In this document: positions 8,674 through 19,159 of the stretch, in pieces
How positions within the stretch are numbered: the stretch's first letter is position 1
Layout of the letters: each line of letters begins with the position of its first letter
Origin: JAQBQH01 sp035607415
GTDB taxonomy: Bacteria; Myxococcota_A; Polyangia; Palsa-1104
Assembly: GCA_035607415.1 (NCBI GenBank)
Contig: DATNAQ010000123.1
Coordinates: 8,994-72,993 of the forward strand
DNA length: 64,000 nucleotides
Direction of reading: 5' to 3'
Translations under genes and position numbers: made by a program
The notes under the pieces: generated by a model
What the model saw: only the letters and a program-made list of their open reading frames with translations
Told to the model about the DNA's origin: nothing
Databases searched by the model: none

Positions 8674-9398
8674 ACCCGACGAGGACTGCGCGCGGCGACG
8701 TGTGGGTCTACGACGACGGCGAGGCGGTGGCGCGCGCCGCTGCCGACACCTTCGTTGCCATCGTGGCCGGCGTGCTCGCCGATCGATCGATCGCGCGCGT
8801 GGCGCTGGCCGGCGGCTCGACGCCGAAGGCGATGTATCGCCTGCTGGCGTCGCCGGCCTATCGCGAGCGCGTCGAATGGGGGCGCGTCGAGATCTTCTTC
8901 GGCGACGAGCGCTGCGTGCCGCCCGATCACCCCGACTCGAACTACCGCATGGCGCGCGAGTCGCTGCTCGATCACGTGCCGCTCGGCGCCGATCGCGTGC
9001 ATCGCATCTGCGGCGAGCGCCCGCCGGAGGAGGCGGCCGCGCAGTATCAGCAGAAGCTGGTGCGCGACGCGGCGCTCGACCTGGTGCTGCTCGGCATGGG
9101 GCCCGACGGTCACACCGCGTCGCTGTTTCCGGGGACACCGGTCTTGACGGAGACGCGGGCGCTGGCGGCGGCGGTGTACGTCGAGAAGATGAAGAGCTGG
9201 CGCGTGACGCTGACGGCGCCGGTCTTGTCGGCGGCGGCGCACGTGGTGATCACGACGGTGGGCGCGGAGAAGGCCGAGGCGCTGGCGACGGCGCTGTTGC
9301 AGCCGCCCGGCGCGGTGCCGATCCAGCTCGTGCACGCGAGCGATCAGCGCTGGCTCGTCGATCGCGCGGCCGCGCAAAAGTGGCGCGAATCGATCTGA
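8670..9398 (+). CDS. pgl: 6-phosphogluconolactonase
   Basis: A protein of 242 residues of the DevB/SugB type, hydrolysing the lactone made by Zwf to 6-phosphogluconate. Visible family motifs are VALAGGSTPKAMYRLL, IFFGDERCVPPDHPDSNY and LVLLGMGPDGHTASLFPGTP. Its ATG overlaps the opcA stop by four bases (ATGA), indicating translational coupling. The third pathway enzyme, 6-phosphogluconate dehydrogenase, is not in the window. Confidence 0.95.
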   Translation: MNPTRTARGDVWVYDDGEAVARAAADTFVAIVAGVLADRSIARVALAGGSTPKAMYRLLASPAYRERVEWGRVEIFFGDERCVPPDHPDSNYRMARESLLDHVPLGADRVHRICGERPPEEAAAQYQQKLVRDAALDLVLLGMGPDGHTASLFPGTPVLTETRALAAAVYVEKMKSWRVTLTAPVLSAAAHVVITTVGAEKAEALATALLQPPGAVPIQLVHASDQRWLVDRAAAQKWRESI

Positions 9399-9432
9399 AT
9401 TTGCTATGTTCCGCCGTCGGAGGAAATAGAAC

Positions 9433-9582
9433 ATGGCGCGCCGCGTGAAACGTCGGGTCAAGCAGCGTTCGGCTGCTCATCGCAAGTGGGTCGGCAGCAA
9501 GCGCAAGCGCAAGAGGAAGGCGCATCCGCGGGTCGGTTACGGCGCCAAGAAGCGTCGCACCAAGAAGTCGCGCAAGAAGTAG
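9433..9582 (+). CDS. Ultra-basic 49-residue protein, possible nucleic-acid binder
   Basis: A short open frame beginning ATG 9433, preceded by a strong ribosome site (GGAGG 9419-9423, 9 bases upstream), and ending at TAG 9580. Of 49 residues, 13 are Lys and 13 are Arg (53 percent), with only two aromatic residues (one Trp, one Tyr) and no acidic residue. The composition matches histone-H1-like tails or small basic nucleoid peptides rather than any ribosomal protein I recognise. It sits 34 bp after pgl on the same strand and may be read from that transcript or from its own promoter. Function unknown; DNA or RNA binding is inferred from charge only. Confidence 0.72.
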   Translation: MARRVKRRVKQRSAAHRKWVGSKRKRKRKAHPRVGYGAKKRRTKKSRKK

Positions 9583-9604
9583 CCTGGTAACGGAGCACTC
9601 CGAG

Positions 9605-10696
9605 TCAGAGCCGATAGGCCTCGACGACCACGCCGGCGGCGGTGCGCCGCATCCAATAGATGGTTCCGTCGTCGCCCACGTACAAATCGCGGAAGGACTC
9701 CTCGCGCGGCGGCGGTGCCGGCAGCGTGAGGCGCGCGCGCTCGTGCCCGTCGTCGGGATCGAGCGCCACGATCGTCAGCGACTCGTCGGTGATCGCGTAC
9801 GGCGGCGTCGCCGCTTCGCGGCCGGTGTGCGCACCGATGTAGATGCGCCCGTTGGCATCGCTGTCGAGGAGCGCGATGAACATGACGGGCGCGCCGAAGC
9901 CGACGGTGACCTGCCACGCCGGCGGCGGCGCGGCCGAGCCCCAGAGCGTGACCGTGGCGCGGCCCGACGCGCGATCGGCGATGGCGGCGGCGACGAAGCG
10001 GCCGTCGCGCGTGGGACGGCCCGGCGCCGCTTTGAGCCCACGCGCGGGATCGCCGGAGGCATCGGCGAGCGGCATCCAGGCGCCGTGCTCGCGCTCGACG
10101 TAGAGCGCGCCGTCGCGATCGGCGAACACGCCGGTGGCGGCGGCGCCGTCGCTGATGCCGGCGATGGTGAGCGGCAGCGACGCGCGCACGCTGCCGTCGG
10201 CGTCGTAGAGCGTGACGCGCTTGTCGTGCAGGCGATCGAGCACGGCGACGCGATCGCGTGAGCGCGCCAGATCTTGCGCGGCGTCGCTGTCGAGCGCGAT
10301 CGGCGGCAGCGGGCGGCCGTTCGCATCGAACCGGGCGAGGCGGCGGTTGACGTTGTCGAGCACGACGACGCCGTGGGCGTCGACGAAGAAGCTCATCGGA
10401 CCGACGGCGAGCGACTCCGGATCGACGCGCCGTCCGAGCTGACCGGGGGCCGCGCCCCACGCCGCCGAGAGCACGACGTGCGCGCGCGGCGAACGCGCCG
10501 CACCCGACGGCGACGCCGGCGCCGTCGGATGGCCGAGGTCCACCTGCGCGGCGCCGATCGCGGGCGCCGGCGGCGGCGGCGTCTTCGGGGCGATCGGCGC
10601 CGGCGACGGATGCAGCCCGCGCGCGAGGAAGTAGCCGAGCACGACCACGATGAGCGCCACCGCGACGACGAAGACGGCGGCACGCGCGCCGGTCAT
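9605..10696 (-). CDS. Membrane-anchored beta-propeller-like protein, function unknown
   Basis: A protein of 363 residues with a short N terminus, one hydrophobic segment (residues 6-26, AVFVVAVALIVVVLGYFLA), a Pro/Ala-rich linker (about 30-70) and a repeated domain. Its repeats have the form FFVDAHGVVVLDNVNRRLARFDANG, then RVAVLDRLHDKRVTLYDADG, then YIGAHTGR, as in NHL/6-bladed propellers. The domain should be periplasmic. Its ATG overlaps the stop of the upstream 638-residue gene by four bases, so both are likely one operon. No catalytic residues are recognised. Confidence 0.8.
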   Translation of the reverse strand: MTGARAAVFVVAVALIVVVLGYFLARGLHPSPAPIAPKTPPPPAPAIGAAQVDLGHPTAPASPSGAARSPRAHVVLSAAWGAAPGQLGRRVDPESLAVGPMSFFVDAHGVVVLDNVNRRLARFDANGRPLPPIALDSDAAQDLARSRDRVAVLDRLHDKRVTLYDADGSVRASLPLTIAGISDGAAATGVFADRDGALYVEREHGAWMPLADASGDPARGLKAAPGRPTRDGRFVAAAIADRASGRATVTLWGSAAPPPAWQVTVGFGAPVMFIALLDSDANGRIYIGAHTGREAATPPYAITDESLTIVALDPDDGHERARLTLPAPPPREESFRDLYVGDDGTIYWMRRTAAGVVVEAYRL

Positions 10697-12609
10697 AGCG
10701 CCGGCAGCGCCGCGATCTCGGCCGGTACCTCGTCGCCGCGCGTGATCACCACGGTCGGTCCGTCGTCGAGCGCGCGCGTCCAGCGCGCGGCCTTGGCGCT
10801 GACGTCGACGAGCGGCCAGGCGCCGTGCAAGCGCGCCTCGACGAGCTTCCAGGCGAGCATGCGCGCCGGCGCCGGGCCCTCGACGAGCACGAGCGCCACG
10901 TCATAGCCGAAGCGGTGCGCCAGGCGCTCGCCGATCTGCGCGTGCGGCTCGGCGCCGCCGTCGAGACGCACGATCCCGTCGGGCAATTCGGCGTCGCTCG
11001 GGCTCCCCGCCAGGATGGGGATGCGCGCCGGCGCGCCGTCGAGGAAGCGGCCGGCCGCCGCGGTCAGGCCGAAGCGTCCGTTGCGTGTGCGCGCCAATCC
11101 GAGCTGGCCGAGGAGGCCATGGCCGAGCGCCTCGTCCCAATCGGCCTCGTCGCTGTCGCCGTCGCGGCCGAGCGCGCGCGCGACCGTGGCCGCGGCCACG
11201 TCGCCGGCGCCGAGGAGGCGCGCGCCGTAGAGCAGGGCGAGCCCGCGCGCGGCGCGCTCGTCGAGCGCCAGGCGCGACACGATCGTCGCCAACGACGAGT
11301 GGTCGGGGAGCGTCGGTGTGTCGAGCGTGCGGCGCGGCGCGGCCAGCTGCGGCTCGGCCCACTCGCACAGCTCGTCTCGCCAGTGCGCGGCGCTCGGCTC
11401 GGGCGCCTCACTGGCCTCGCGCGCGGCCCGCTCGCGCCGCTCTTCGGGCGTCTCGCGCGCCACGCCGCTTCGTGTCGCGCGCGCCGTCGCGTCGGTTACC
11501 GGCCGCGTGTCGTCGCCGCGTGCGGCCGCGGTCGCGGCCGTCGCCGCCTTGGCGCGCGCGGTCGCGGCCTGCATCTTGTCGCGCCAATTCGCCGGATCGA
11601 CCACGCGCGGATGGCCTTTCGTCGCGCTCGCCGCCGCGCTCGCCGCGCCCGTCGCCGCCACGCTCGTCGCGACCGGCGTCGATGGTGTGCTCGCCGTGAC
11701 CATCGGGCTCGTCGCGCTCGTCGCGCTCGTCGTCCCGGCGCCGCCGAGCGGCATCCACGTCAGCGCCGCGCCGTTGGCCGCCAGCACCAGCGCCGGCTGC
11801 GCGCCCTCGACGACGCACATCGCCTGCGGCGCCGCCATCGGCGCCTTCAGCTCGCGCCGCTCGCCCGCCTGAAAGTCGAGCTCCCAGAGCGTGACCGGCG
11901 CCTCGTCGCTCTTGCGCGTCGCCACCACCAGCCGCTGCGACTCGGGATGCCCGGCCGCCCCGACGATGTTCGCGCCCAGCTCCACGCGCGCCTGCAGCCG
12001 CCCGTCGGAGAAGCGGAACACCTCCATCAACCCCGCCGGACCCCCCGCTGCGATCCACAGCAGGCGCCGCCGCGCCGAGAAGCCGGCCAGCTGGGCCTTG
12101 GGCAGAAGCGGTAGATTCAGCCGGAACAGCGCGCGCCGCACCAGCGGATCCCAACACTCGAGCTGCGCCTCGCGCGTGCGCGACGCCGACAGCAGCCGAT
12201 CCTCCGGCGCCGGCGCGGCCAGGAGGAGCGGCTCGCGCATCGGGATGGTGTCGACGAGGATCTTGCTCGTCACCGCCACCAGGCGCGGCTGCTCCAAACT
12301 CTCGTTCACGATCAACGCCCGCCCGGCGACGGCGGCGAGCACGCTCAGCCGATCCTCGAGCTCGAGCGTCGCCACCGGCTCGAGCGACGGCAGCGCATAG
12401 CCGCACAGCTGCGTCCGCCCCGCGCCGCGCACCACCGCCAGCAGCCGATCGGCGCCGAGGAACGCGACGTCGGCCGCCCCGTCGAGCGCCACCGACGCCA
12501 GCTCCGCGCGCGTCGCCTGTGCGTAGACCGTCAGCCTCTCGCCTGCGCACGCGACGTACGCGCCGTCGACGCCGGCCACGAGCTCGGGCGCGCCCCCCTG
12601 AAGTCGCAT
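10693..12609 (-). CDS. Large hypothetical protein: N-terminal propeller-like half, Ala/Thr-rich linker, alpha-helical C-terminal domain
   Basis: A protein of 638 residues without signal peptide or membrane segment. Residues 1 to about 290 contain irregular WD/propeller-like repeats (AYVACAGERLTVYAQ..., RLLAVVRGAGRTQLCGY). A low-complexity Ala/Thr/Ser linker follows (about 290-390). Residues about 420-638 form a helical region (DHSSLATIVSRLALDERAA..., FGLTAAAGRFLDG, ALVLVEGPAPARMLAWKLVEA) that faintly recalls the N-terminal domain preceding AAA modules in some myxobacterial ATPases, but no Walker motif is present. Translationally coupled (ATGA) to the membrane propeller gene downstream. I do not recognise a known family with confidence. 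Confidence 0.72.
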   Translation of the reverse strand: MRLQGGAPELVAGVDGAYVACAGERLTVYAQATRAELASVALDGAADVAFLGADRLLAVVRGAGRTQLCGYALPSLEPVATLELEDRLSVLAAVAGRALIVNESLEQPRLVAVTSKILVDTIPMREPLLLAAPAPEDRLLSASRTREAQLECWDPLVRRALFRLNLPLLPKAQLAGFSARRRLLWIAAGGPAGLMEVFRFSDGRLQARVELGANIVGAAGHPESQRLVVATRKSDEAPVTLWELDFQAGERRELKAPMAAPQAMCVVEGAQPALVLAANGAALTWMPLGGAGTTSATSATSPMVTASTPSTPVATSVAATGAASAAASATKGHPRVVDPANWRDKMQAATARAKAATAATAAARGDDTRPVTDATARATRSGVARETPEERRERAAREASEAPEPSAAHWRDELCEWAEPQLAAPRRTLDTPTLPDHSSLATIVSRLALDERAARGLALLYGARLLGAGDVAAATVARALGRDGDSDEADWDEALGHGLLGQLGLARTRNGRFGLTAAAGRFLDGAPARIPILAGSPSDAELPDGIVRLDGGAEPHAQIGERLAHRFGYDVALVLVEGPAPARMLAWKLVEARLHGAWPLVDVSAKAARWTRALDDGPTVVITRGDEVPAEIAALPAL

Positions 12610-12629
12610 CGCCCGGTTGTAACAGGGAT

Positions 12630-13187
12630 TCAGGGCGAGGTGAAGGCGACCGGATCGTAGTCCGACGTCAGGAGCCGTCCCGACTCGGCGCCGGTGAAGT
12701 AGATGCCGAATCCGCCGCGCGAGCCATCGACCTGCATGTCGACGTAGATCGGATCGGTCGACGACACCAGATCGACGCCGTCGAGGTTGGCCCCCGGCGC
12801 CGACGAGAACGTGATGGTGCCCTGGTCCGCCGACAGCGTGATGTCCTCGGCGCCCGAGAAGCCGTGCAGCTGATTGGCGTCGAACACGCCGTCGGTGGTG
12901 ATGCTGCCCGAGAACAGCGCGGCCGAGCCGAGCGTGTCGCTCCAGGTCAGCCGATAGCCGCCCTGGCCGTTGGCCGTCATCACGTAGCCGATGTCGCCCG
13001 CCGGGAGCTCCGACGCCGCGCCGGCCGCCACGCGGTAGCCGACCATCTGCTGCGCGCCGAGCGTCCGCGGCGCGTCGAGCACCGGGCCGCCGCCGTGCGG
13101 GCCGCCGCCGGTGTCATGCACCACACAGCCCGTGGCCACCCATCCCGCCACGAGCACCAGGCCGAGTCGCGTGATCATCTTTCGCAT
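12630..13187 (-). CDS. Hypothetical lipoprotein
   Basis: A protein of 185 residues. A lipoprotein signal (MRKMITRLGLVLVAGWVATGC, lipobox ATGC) is followed by a Gly/His-rich linker and a domain rich in beta-strand patterns (VGYRVAAGAASELPAGD, GSITTDGVFDANQLHGF, ITLSADQGTITFSSA). It is probably attached to a membrane facing the periplasm or the surface. No known family recognised. It is monocistronic, between the propeller operon and phoH, on the same strand. Confidence 0.78.
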   Translation of the reverse strand: MRKMITRLGLVLVAGWVATGCVVHDTGGGPHGGGPVLDAPRTLGAQQMVGYRVAAGAASELPAGDIGYVMTANGQGGYRLTWSDTLGSAALFSGSITTDGVFDANQLHGFSGAEDITLSADQGTITFSSAPGANLDGVDLVSSTDPIYVDMQVDGSRGGFGIYFTGAESGRLLTSDYDPVAFTSP

Positions 13188-13272
13188 GGTCGTCTCCCAA
13201 GCAAGCTATGCCGGTGAGACGTGCCTCGCGCAACATCCATTCAACGTCGCAAGGCGGTAAAATTCGCTGAGG

Positions 13273-14598
13273 CTACAGAATGTTGGCGGCGAGCTCGGCG
13301 AGCGGGCTGCGCTCGCCCTTGACCATCGAGACGTGCCCGGCGATCGCTTCGCCCTTGAAGCGCTCGACCACCGTCGTCAGGCCGTTGTTGCTCGCGTCGA
13401 CGTACGGATTGTCGATCTGATAGGGGTCGCCGGTCAGGATGATCTTGGTGTTCTCGCCGACGCGCGTGATGATCGTCTTGACCTCGTGCGGCGTCAGGTT
13501 CTGCGCCTCGTCGACGATCATGTACTGGTTCGGGATCGAGCGGCCGCGGATGTAGGTGAGCGGCTCGATCTCGATGTAGCCGAGATCGATCAGCTCCTGG
13601 TGCGAGCGCCCTTCCTTCTTGTCCTGCTTCGACATGCCGAGGAGCAGCTCGACGTTGTCGTAGATGGGCTGCATCCACGGGTTCAGCTTCTCCTCGATGT
13701 CGCCGGGGAGAAAGCCGATGTCCTTGCCGAGCGGGAAGATCGGACGCGACACGAGGAGCTTCTGGTAGACGCCTTCCTCGACGCACTTCTGCAGGCCCGC
13801 GGCGATCGCCAGCAGCGTCTTGCCGGTGCCGGCCTTGCCGACGAGCGTGACCAGCTTGATCTCGTCGTTCAAGAGGAGGTCGAGCGCGTAGTGCTGCTCC
13901 TTGTTGCGCGGGCGGATGCCCCACACGCCGTCGCGCAGCTTCTTGACCGGCGCGACCTTCTTGTTGGGCCCGTCGAAGCGCCCGAGCGCGGTGTGCGACG
14001 CGTTCTCGCGATCGCGCAGCAACAAATATTGGTTGGCGTAGAAGCCGTTCTGCCCGCCGATGGCGTCGATCGACAGCGCCCCCTCGGCGTAGAACTGATC
14101 GACCGCCGACGCCGCGACCTCGACCTCGCCGTTGCCCGAGTAGAGCTCTTCGACGTCGATCTTCTCGGCGTTGTACTCCTCGGCCTTGAGCCCGAGGGCG
14201 TCGGCGCGGATGCGCAGGTTGACGTCCTTGGTCACCAGCACCGTCGGACGGTCGCGCGTCTTGTCGCGCACCTCGAGCGCCACGCCGAGGATGTTGTTGT
14301 CCTGCGAGGTCGACGCGCGCAGCGTATCGGGCAGGGGCCGCGACGCGAGCGCCACCATCAGGCGCCCTTTGTTCTCCAGCGCCACACCCTCGGACAGGCT
14401 GTGCCCGAGGTTGCGGAACTCGTCGAGGCGCCGGGCCACCTCGCGCGCGTTGCGGCCGCGTTCCGACAGCTCCTTTTTGAAGTGGTCGATCTCCTCGAGG
14501 ACATAGATCGGGATGACCACGTCATTGTCGGCGAAGTGGAAGATGGCGCGTGGATCGTGGAGCAGGACGTTGGTGTCGAGGACGAAGGTCTTCCGCAT
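13273..14598 (-). CDS. PhoH family ATPase with N-terminal PIN domain
   Basis: A cytoplasmic protein of 441 residues. Residues 1 to about 140 form a PIN-type nuclease domain: the acidic residues of FVLDTNVLLHDP and VLVTKDVNLRIRA are visible. Residues about 230-440 form the PhoH ATPase, with Walker A LVGKAGTGKT, the segment VSRPIFPLGKDIGFLPGD, Walker B YMIVDEAQNL and LTGDPYQID. PIN-PhoH proteins are linked to RNA unwinding and cleavage. Start ATG 14598 is chosen because the PIN domain begins MRKTFVLDTN; the open frame continues 267 bp upstream, but that part overlaps the divergent rubredoxin-like gene. Confidence 0.93.
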   Translation of the reverse strand: MRKTFVLDTNVLLHDPRAIFHFADNDVVIPIYVLEEIDHFKKELSERGRNAREVARRLDEFRNLGHSLSEGVALENKGRLMVALASRPLPDTLRASTSQDNNILGVALEVRDKTRDRPTVLVTKDVNLRIRADALGLKAEEYNAEKIDVEELYSGNGEVEVAASAVDQFYAEGALSIDAIGGQNGFYANQYLLLRDRENASHTALGRFDGPNKKVAPVKKLRDGVWGIRPRNKEQHYALDLLLNDEIKLVTLVGKAGTGKTLLAIAAGLQKCVEEGVYQKLLVSRPIFPLGKDIGFLPGDIEEKLNPWMQPIYDNVELLLGMSKQDKKEGRSHQELIDLGYIEIEPLTYIRGRSIPNQYMIVDEAQNLTPHEVKTIITRVGENTKIILTGDPYQIDNPYVDASNNGLTTVVERFKGEAIAGHVSMVKGERSPLAELAANIL

Positions 14599-14655
14599 CT
14601 CTCTGAGGCTTACGGGTATCACAGATGGCGCGCTCGTTGCAGCTTGAAATGCACA

Positions 14656-14859
14656 ATGAACACCTGGAAGTGCACGATCTGTGGATTCGTCGATGGCAGC
14701 GAGGTGGCGCCTCCCCATTGCAACGAGTGCGGGGCGGTCGACACCATGTTCGTGCGGTCGGACGAGTCGCCGCACGGCATCCCGCACAACCCGATACAGC
14801 CGCACGACGAGCGCGATCAGACGGAGCTCGACTTCAGCCCCGGTAAGTGCGTCGAGTAG
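14656..14859 (+). CDS. Rubredoxin-like small protein
   Basis: A protein of 67 residues starting at ATG 14656. It has two CxxCG knuckles (WKCTICGFVDG and PHCNECGAVDTMF) separated by a short loop, the spacing seen in the rubredoxin-like domain of rubrerythrins, which binds one Fe(SCys)4. The C-terminal half is polar and His-rich. It is divergent from phoH with 57 bp between the start codons. The function is probably electron transfer or metal binding, but no partner enzyme is adjacent. Confidence 0.75.
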   Translation: MNTWKCTICGFVDGSEVAPPHCNECGAVDTMFVRSDESPHGIPHNPIQPHDERDQTELDFSPGKCVE

Positions 14860-14898
14860 CGACATTTGACACGCGCCATGCCGCAGCTACGATGCGGC

Positions 14899-15297
14899 AT
14901 GCGCGTGTGTCTACTGTTCGTAGCGCTCGTCTCGCTCGGTGGCTGCGGGGACGACTCGACGTCGGCGAGGACGCAGGATCTGTCGATGTCGATGGCCGTC
15001 CACGACATGGTGACGGTCTCGTCGCTGTGCGGCCATCCCGGCGATCCCGGCAACTCCAAGGGCGTCGGCAAGTACTGCATGACCTCGTCGCCCGATTGCA
15101 ACGGCGTGACGGCGTCGATCTGCTCGACGGTCATGCCGATCCCGCAGGGGCCGACCTACTTCTGCACGCTGCCCTGCGATCCCAACGCGACCACCTCGCC
15201 GTGCGGCGAGAACGCGAGCTGCACCTGCATCAATCCGAACAACCCCGCGCTGTGCGGCTGCGTGCCCGACGTCTGTCGCGTCGGCCTCTTCGGCTGA
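14899..15297 (+). CDS. Cys-rich hypothetical lipoprotein
   Basis: A protein of 132 residues. Start ATG 14899 gives a clean lipoprotein signal (MRVCLLFVALVSLGGC, lipobox LGGC); an in-frame ATG 33 bp upstream would spoil it. The mature part is rich in cysteine (CGHPGDP, KYCMTSSPDCNG, CTLPCDPN, CGENASCTCINPNNPALCGCVPDVC), arranged like small disulfide-stabilised EGF-like modules. It is probably exported and surface- or periplasm-located. It ends one base before the convergent cobalamin adenosyltransferase gene. Function unknown. Confidence 0.75.
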   Translation: MRVCLLFVALVSLGGCGDDSTSARTQDLSMSMAVHDMVTVSSLCGHPGDPGNSKGVGKYCMTSSPDCNGVTASICSTVMPIPQGPTYFCTLPCDPNATTSPCGENASCTCINPNNPALCGCVPDVCRVGLFG

Positions 15298-15298
15298 G

Positions 15299-15889
15299 CT
15301 AGGTTTTTTCCGGAGTCCAGAGCGGCTCGGTCTCGCCGCGCTCGCGCACGTTCCAGCGCCCGATGACGTAGAGCGCGTCCGAGAGGCGATTCAGGTAGCG
15401 CACGCACTCGGCGTCGACGGGCTCGAGCCCGGCGAGGTGCACGACCGCGCGCTCGGCGCGGCGGCAGACGGTGCGGGCCAGGTGCAGGTAGGAGCTGACC
15501 CAGCCGCCGCCGGGGAGCGTGAAGCTGCGTAGGGGCGGCAGGTTCTCGTTGAGCTCGTCGATGTCCTTCTCGAGCGCCTCGACGTGCCGCGTTTCGATGC
15601 GCGGCTGCTTGGGATCGAGATCCTCGGGCAAGGTGGCGAGGAGCGAGCCCAGGTTGAACAGCTCGTTCTGCGCCCGCTGCAAGATGGCGTCGAGGCGCGC
15701 GCGCGCGGCGTCGGGGCCGGCTTCTTCCTGGTTGGCCTTGCGCACGATGCCGAGGACGGCGTTGAGCTCGTCGACGGTGCCGTAGGCCTCGATGCGCGGC
15801 GAGTCCTTCGCCACCATCTTGCCGCCTACGAGCGCGGTCTGGCCCTTGTCGCCGGTCTTGGTGTAGATGCGGCTGAGATAGACGGACAT
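15299..15889 (-). CDS. Cob(I)yrinic acid a,c-diamide adenosyltransferase (PduO type)
   Basis: A protein of 196 residues of the PduO-type ATP:cob(I)alamin adenosyltransferase family, which makes adenosylcobalamin. The N terminus SRIYTKTGDKGQTALVGG is the ATP-binding signature. RIEAYGTVDELNAVLG follows, and LARTVCRRAERAVVHL and YLNRLSDALYVIGRW are the trimer-forming active-site helices. Start ATG 15889 is preferred; a GTG 9 bp upstream is possible. It closely follows the upstream outer-membrane protein gene (TAA at 15900-15902), so the two may be co-transcribed. Confidence 0.93.
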   Translation of the reverse strand: MSVYLSRIYTKTGDKGQTALVGGKMVAKDSPRIEAYGTVDELNAVLGIVRKANQEEAGPDAARARLDAILQRAQNELFNLGSLLATLPEDLDPKQPRIETRHVEALEKDIDELNENLPPLRSFTLPGGGWVSSYLHLARTVCRRAERAVVHLAGLEPVDAECVRYLNRLSDALYVIGRWNVRERGETEPLWTPEKT

Positions 15890-15899
15890 GCGGCGCACA

Positions 15900-16535
15900 T
15901 TAGCGCAGCCGCTCGCCGATGGCGATGCCTGCGCGCACGCGCCACTGCCCGTCGTAGTCGATGGTGCCGTCGGCGAAGAGCGCGAACGCTTTTCCGAGCT
16001 GGACGTGGCCGCCGATCTGCTGGCCGAGGCGCAGGTCGATGCGCGACAGCGACGACGACGCCGTCGACGCCATGGCCGCGCCCGTGGTGGCGTCGAGCAG
16101 GACGAGCTGCTCGGCGCGATCCATCCACACCGCGTCGAGCCCGACGAGCGAGGCGGTGTGCACGGAGACGCTGCGTCCGAGGTGCAGCTCGTAGCCGAGG
16201 CCGGTGAGGAACTCGGCGCGCGTCACCGTCGAGTAGGAGACGCCGGGATCGGCGTCGCGCAGGCGGCCCCAGGTGCCCGAGGCCTCGATCGAGAAGCGCA
16301 GGCCCGACGGCAGCACGAACACCGGGCGCACGCCGATGCCGCCGCCGACGAAGAGGCCGGCGACGTCGCGCGTGCCGACGAAGTGCTTGTCGAGCTGCTC
16401 GTCGTAGGTTTGCGTGGCGATCTCGCCGACGACCTCGGCGCTCAACAGATCGATGTACTCGAGTGACTCCTTGGCCCGCGCCACCGACGGCAGAAGCAGC
16501 CAACCGAGCATCGAAAGGAAGATCGTGTGTCGCAT
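15900..16535 (-). CDS. Predicted outer-membrane beta-barrel protein
   Basis: A protein of 211 residues with a signal peptide (MRHTIFLSMLGWLLLPSVARA) followed by alternating hydrophobic strands rich in Gly and Tyr (FVGGGIGVRPVFVLPSGLRFSIEASG, FLTGLGYELHLGRSVSVHTASLVGLDAVW, IDLRLGQQIGGHVQLG). It is likely a small outer-membrane barrel, although the final residue is Arg rather than the usual Phe/Tyr, so an alternative is a soluble periplasmic beta protein. Located 27 bp downstream of the diguanylate cyclase gene on the same strand. Confidence 0.72.
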   Translation of the reverse strand: MRHTIFLSMLGWLLLPSVARAKESLEYIDLLSAEVVGEIATQTYDEQLDKHFVGTRDVAGLFVGGGIGVRPVFVLPSGLRFSIEASGTWGRLRDADPGVSYSTVTRAEFLTGLGYELHLGRSVSVHTASLVGLDAVWMDRAEQLVLLDATTGAAMASTASSSLSRIDLRLGQQIGGHVQLGKAFALFADGTIDYDGQWRVRAGIAIGERLR

Positions 16536-16562
16536 GTCCCGTAATACGGGACGGCGCGCGCG

Positions 16563-18778
<2,216 letters not shown>

Positions 18779-18779
<1 letters not shown>

Positions 18780-19099
18780 CAGCGCTGCGCCTCGTTGACC
18801 TGGTAGACGACCTCGCCCGGCTTGACCAGGCCGAGCTCGTCGCGCGCGGCGCGCTCGACGGCGGTGCGCGAGAGCGTCCCGTCGTCGTCGCTGAGCGCCT
18901 CGAGCTCGTCGCGGAGGCGCTGATTTTCGACGTGCATCTTCAAGTTGGCTTCGTGGAGCGCGTCGCGCTCGGCGCGCAGGTGCATGAGGCGCGCGAGGCC
19001 CGACGAGCCGTAGAGGTGATAGGGCACCCAGCCGAGCGCGACGGCCAACAGGGCAGCGATGCCCAAGCGGCGGACCCAGACGCTCGACCACACGCGCAT
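18779..19099 (-). CDS. FtsB/DivIC-like septum formation initiator protein
   Basis: A protein of 106 residues: a short cytoplasmic N terminus, one membrane segment (residues 11-29, LGIAALLAVALGWVPYHLY), a periplasmic coiled coil (about 35-68, LMHLRAERDALHEANLKMHVENQRLRDE is the heptad region) and a C-terminal ARDELGLVKPGEVVYQV motif diagnostic of the family. FtsB bridges FtsL and FtsQ at the divisome. Overlap with a diguanylate cyclase gene suggests co-expression of division and c-di-GMP functions, which is an inference. Confidence 0.88.
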
Positions 19100-19159
19100 A
19101 GATGTGTCTCGATGGTGCCTGTGCGGACTTTGGTCCGCAAAATTTCTGCTGAGATGCGG

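Noticed and set aside
9594..9605. Small hairpin CGGAG-CA-CTCCG between the basic peptide gene and the propeller gene
   Set aside because: Only five base pairs and no T-run on either strand; not enough for a terminator call.
14599..14865. N-terminal extension of the PhoH protein
   Set aside because: The PIN domain starts at ATG 14598; the extension overlaps the rubredoxin-like gene on the other strand and is not domain-like.
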